Shown here: in pieces, positions 62,634 through 64,000 of the stretch
Position numbering within the stretch: position 1 is the stretch's first letter
How the letters are laid out: the number at the start of each line of letters is the position of its first letter
NCBI RefSeq assembly: GCF_023065955.2
Contig: NW_026622897.1
Coordinates: forward strand, 1-64,000
DNA: 64,000 nt
Origin: Ursus arctos
Lineage: Eukaryota > Chordata > Mammalia > Carnivora > Ursidae
Reading direction: 5' to 3'
The notes under the pieces: model-generated
The model's input: only the letters and a program-made list of their open reading frames with translations
What the model was told of the DNA's origin: nothing
Databases searched by the model: none
Position numbers and translations under genes: made by a program

Positions 62634-64000
62634 CTTTTCTGCACTGACCTGCAATGCTACACCTATTTACTCCCACTTGTATATGGGTCCGTTTCTGGAC
62701 TGCCTATTCTATTCCACTGACATATTTTTATTTCTGTGCCATAAACTCTTCCAATTAAGAAAACTTTATAATTAAATTCTACTTGTTATTTTTCAGAATT
62801 TTTTATTCTCACATATTTATTTTTTATAAATGAATGCCACATATGACAGAGGTCAACATTATTTGATATACAAAAAGCAATAATGTGAAATAAGAATTGA
62901 TAAAAAATATTGAAAGGTTAGATAAAGGAATTATTAATGCTTAAGGGTGGTTAACCTTGAAGATAATTAAAACATGATATAATGTGTATCTTCTCAGAAT
63001 GGTAAGATTTAATAACACACATTTTGAGTAGAAAAAAATAACCCCTGTGATACACCGTTGGCCTGTATGTAAACTGGTACTTTTTCTGAAGGGAAACGTA
63101 GCAAATATTTTGAATTAACAAAAGCCTGAAGAAAAAAAATAAACTCTTAAATAGTAAGCTGATTGAATGAAATAATAATAAAACAACACAGCCTTTGAAA
63201 AGATGAGAAGGATGCTTATTTACTGAAATGTGAAGACGTCCAAAATATGAATTTGTGGAGAGGAATACAGTAGTGACTAACTACTCTCCATTAAGAACTG
63301 GGAATACAGAGAGGTGCCTGGAGGGTTCTGTCCCTGGAGCACGTGACTCATGATCTCGGGGCTGTGAGTTCAAGTCCCACGTTAGGTGTAGATATTATTT
63401 AAAAGTAATATCTTAAAAAAAAAAAAAAGAATTGGGAAGACAGAAAGGGGGCATGTCTCTACTGCTTGAAAACTTACCATAAGCATATATGACTTTCATT
63501 GGACTGTTTTATTACATAATAAAAAGTCTATATAGACTTTTTAAATAGAACCTATCCTTAAAAACTATTGTTTTTGTTTTTAAAGATACCTAACCTAAGA
63601 AAGCAATCACGAATGGGGGTGCTCCGTGAGGACACAGAACAAAAGTACTCCACAAACAGTGTTGGCGGGAATCTGAGGGCTCGGGCCCGCGCCGGAACAC
63701 ATCAACAAATGGGAAATGGAACTGGGTCTCAAACGCTGGTGTTCCTCTCACATAGCCAATGCCTTATAATCTGGACACACGCTGTCATTGTTACATCATT
63801 AGTTAAGGAACGCAGAGCGGCAATCACGGCATAAACAAGTCTAGACTTCAAAGACTGGCGTGTAGAGTAGGTTAAAGGACTCGCAGCTCGGCGCCTCGGA
63901 TCGCTGAGACAACCTGCCTCGTGCACCCGTGCATTAGAGAACCCAGCCCGAGACAATCACGCCGGCCCTTCGCCCTGACGTTGCACCAAGAAGAACGGAA
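62634..64000. other. TRPC6: TRPC6 intron 3 to the window edge
   Basis: AT-rich intron with one old SINE (listed separately). From about 63650 the sequence becomes CpG-richer. No TRPC6 exon or other exon is recognised up to 64000. Confidence 0.6.
63310..63427 (+). mobile_element. CanSINE (short tRNA-derived form) in TRPC6 intron 3, plus
   Basis: Head AGAGGTGCCTGGAGGGTTC, internal TGTGAGTTCAAGTCCCACG box and A tail. Target duplication AGAAYTGGGAAKACAG at 63294-63309 and 63428-63443. Confidence 0.93.

Overview
The window is nuclear DNA of a carnivoran mammal, most likely a caniform (dog-like) carnivore. The evidence is about seventeen tRNA-Lys-derived CanSINE copies with the carnivore head sequence (variants of GGGGCGCCTGGGTGGCTCAG), target-site duplications and A-rich tails, together with carnivore-type L1 elements. 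Species is not determinable from sequence alone. One well-preserved gene is present, TRPC6, with its last ten coding exons and 3' UTR on the minus strand. One clear pseudogene is present, IL9R (interleukin-9 receptor), also on the minus strand.

Layout from left to right: (1) 1-12050 is a satellite block with a period of about 950 bp. Each period is built from three diverged ~320 bp monomers, so it is a higher-order repeat. A nearly full-length, defective 5.96 kb L1 (3376-9334) with a perfect 13 bp target duplication splits it. (2) 12050-20300 is unique sequence with an L2 copy, an L1 3' fragment, a degenerate tandem repeat, a GC-rich patch and a CA microsatellite. (3) 20340-22775 is a mosaic of endogenous-retrovirus LTRs, one with a tRNA-Lys-type primer binding site, followed by a six-copy 83 bp minisatellite (23143-23639). 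(4) 25990-30535 is the IL9R pseudogene (exons 2-8 recognised). It keeps an intact WSEWS exon but carries several frameshifts, a stop codon and lost disulfide cysteines. Just upstream lies a cluster of eight CACGTG boxes and a CTCF-like motif (30591-30906), then a solo LTR. (5) 31470-36470 is repeat-rich intergenic DNA, with an unidentified candidate signal-peptide exon at 32825-32954. (6) 36475-62082 holds TRPC6 exons 13 to 4, and the window ends inside intron 3.

TRPC6 exons here encode residues 377-931 of the 931-residue human protein numbering. They cover the six membrane segments, pore, TRP box, calmodulin/IP3-receptor-binding region and C-terminal coiled coil, with all splice sites and phases intact. 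The introns hold most of the CanSINEs, a GC-rich 35 bp minisatellite, a twin-primed L1, an antisense LTR and an unexplained CpG island in intron 10.

The broad picture is a chromosome-edge or pericentromeric junction. Satellite and a degraded IL9R copy (a gene known for subtelomeric copies in human) sit where PGR would be expected downstream of TRPC6 in the human order. I infer a synteny breakpoint between PGR and TRPC6. No novel enzymatic system is evident. The most unusual items are the trimeric satellite, the IL9R relic with its E-box array, the orphan CpG island and the unidentified signal-peptide exon.
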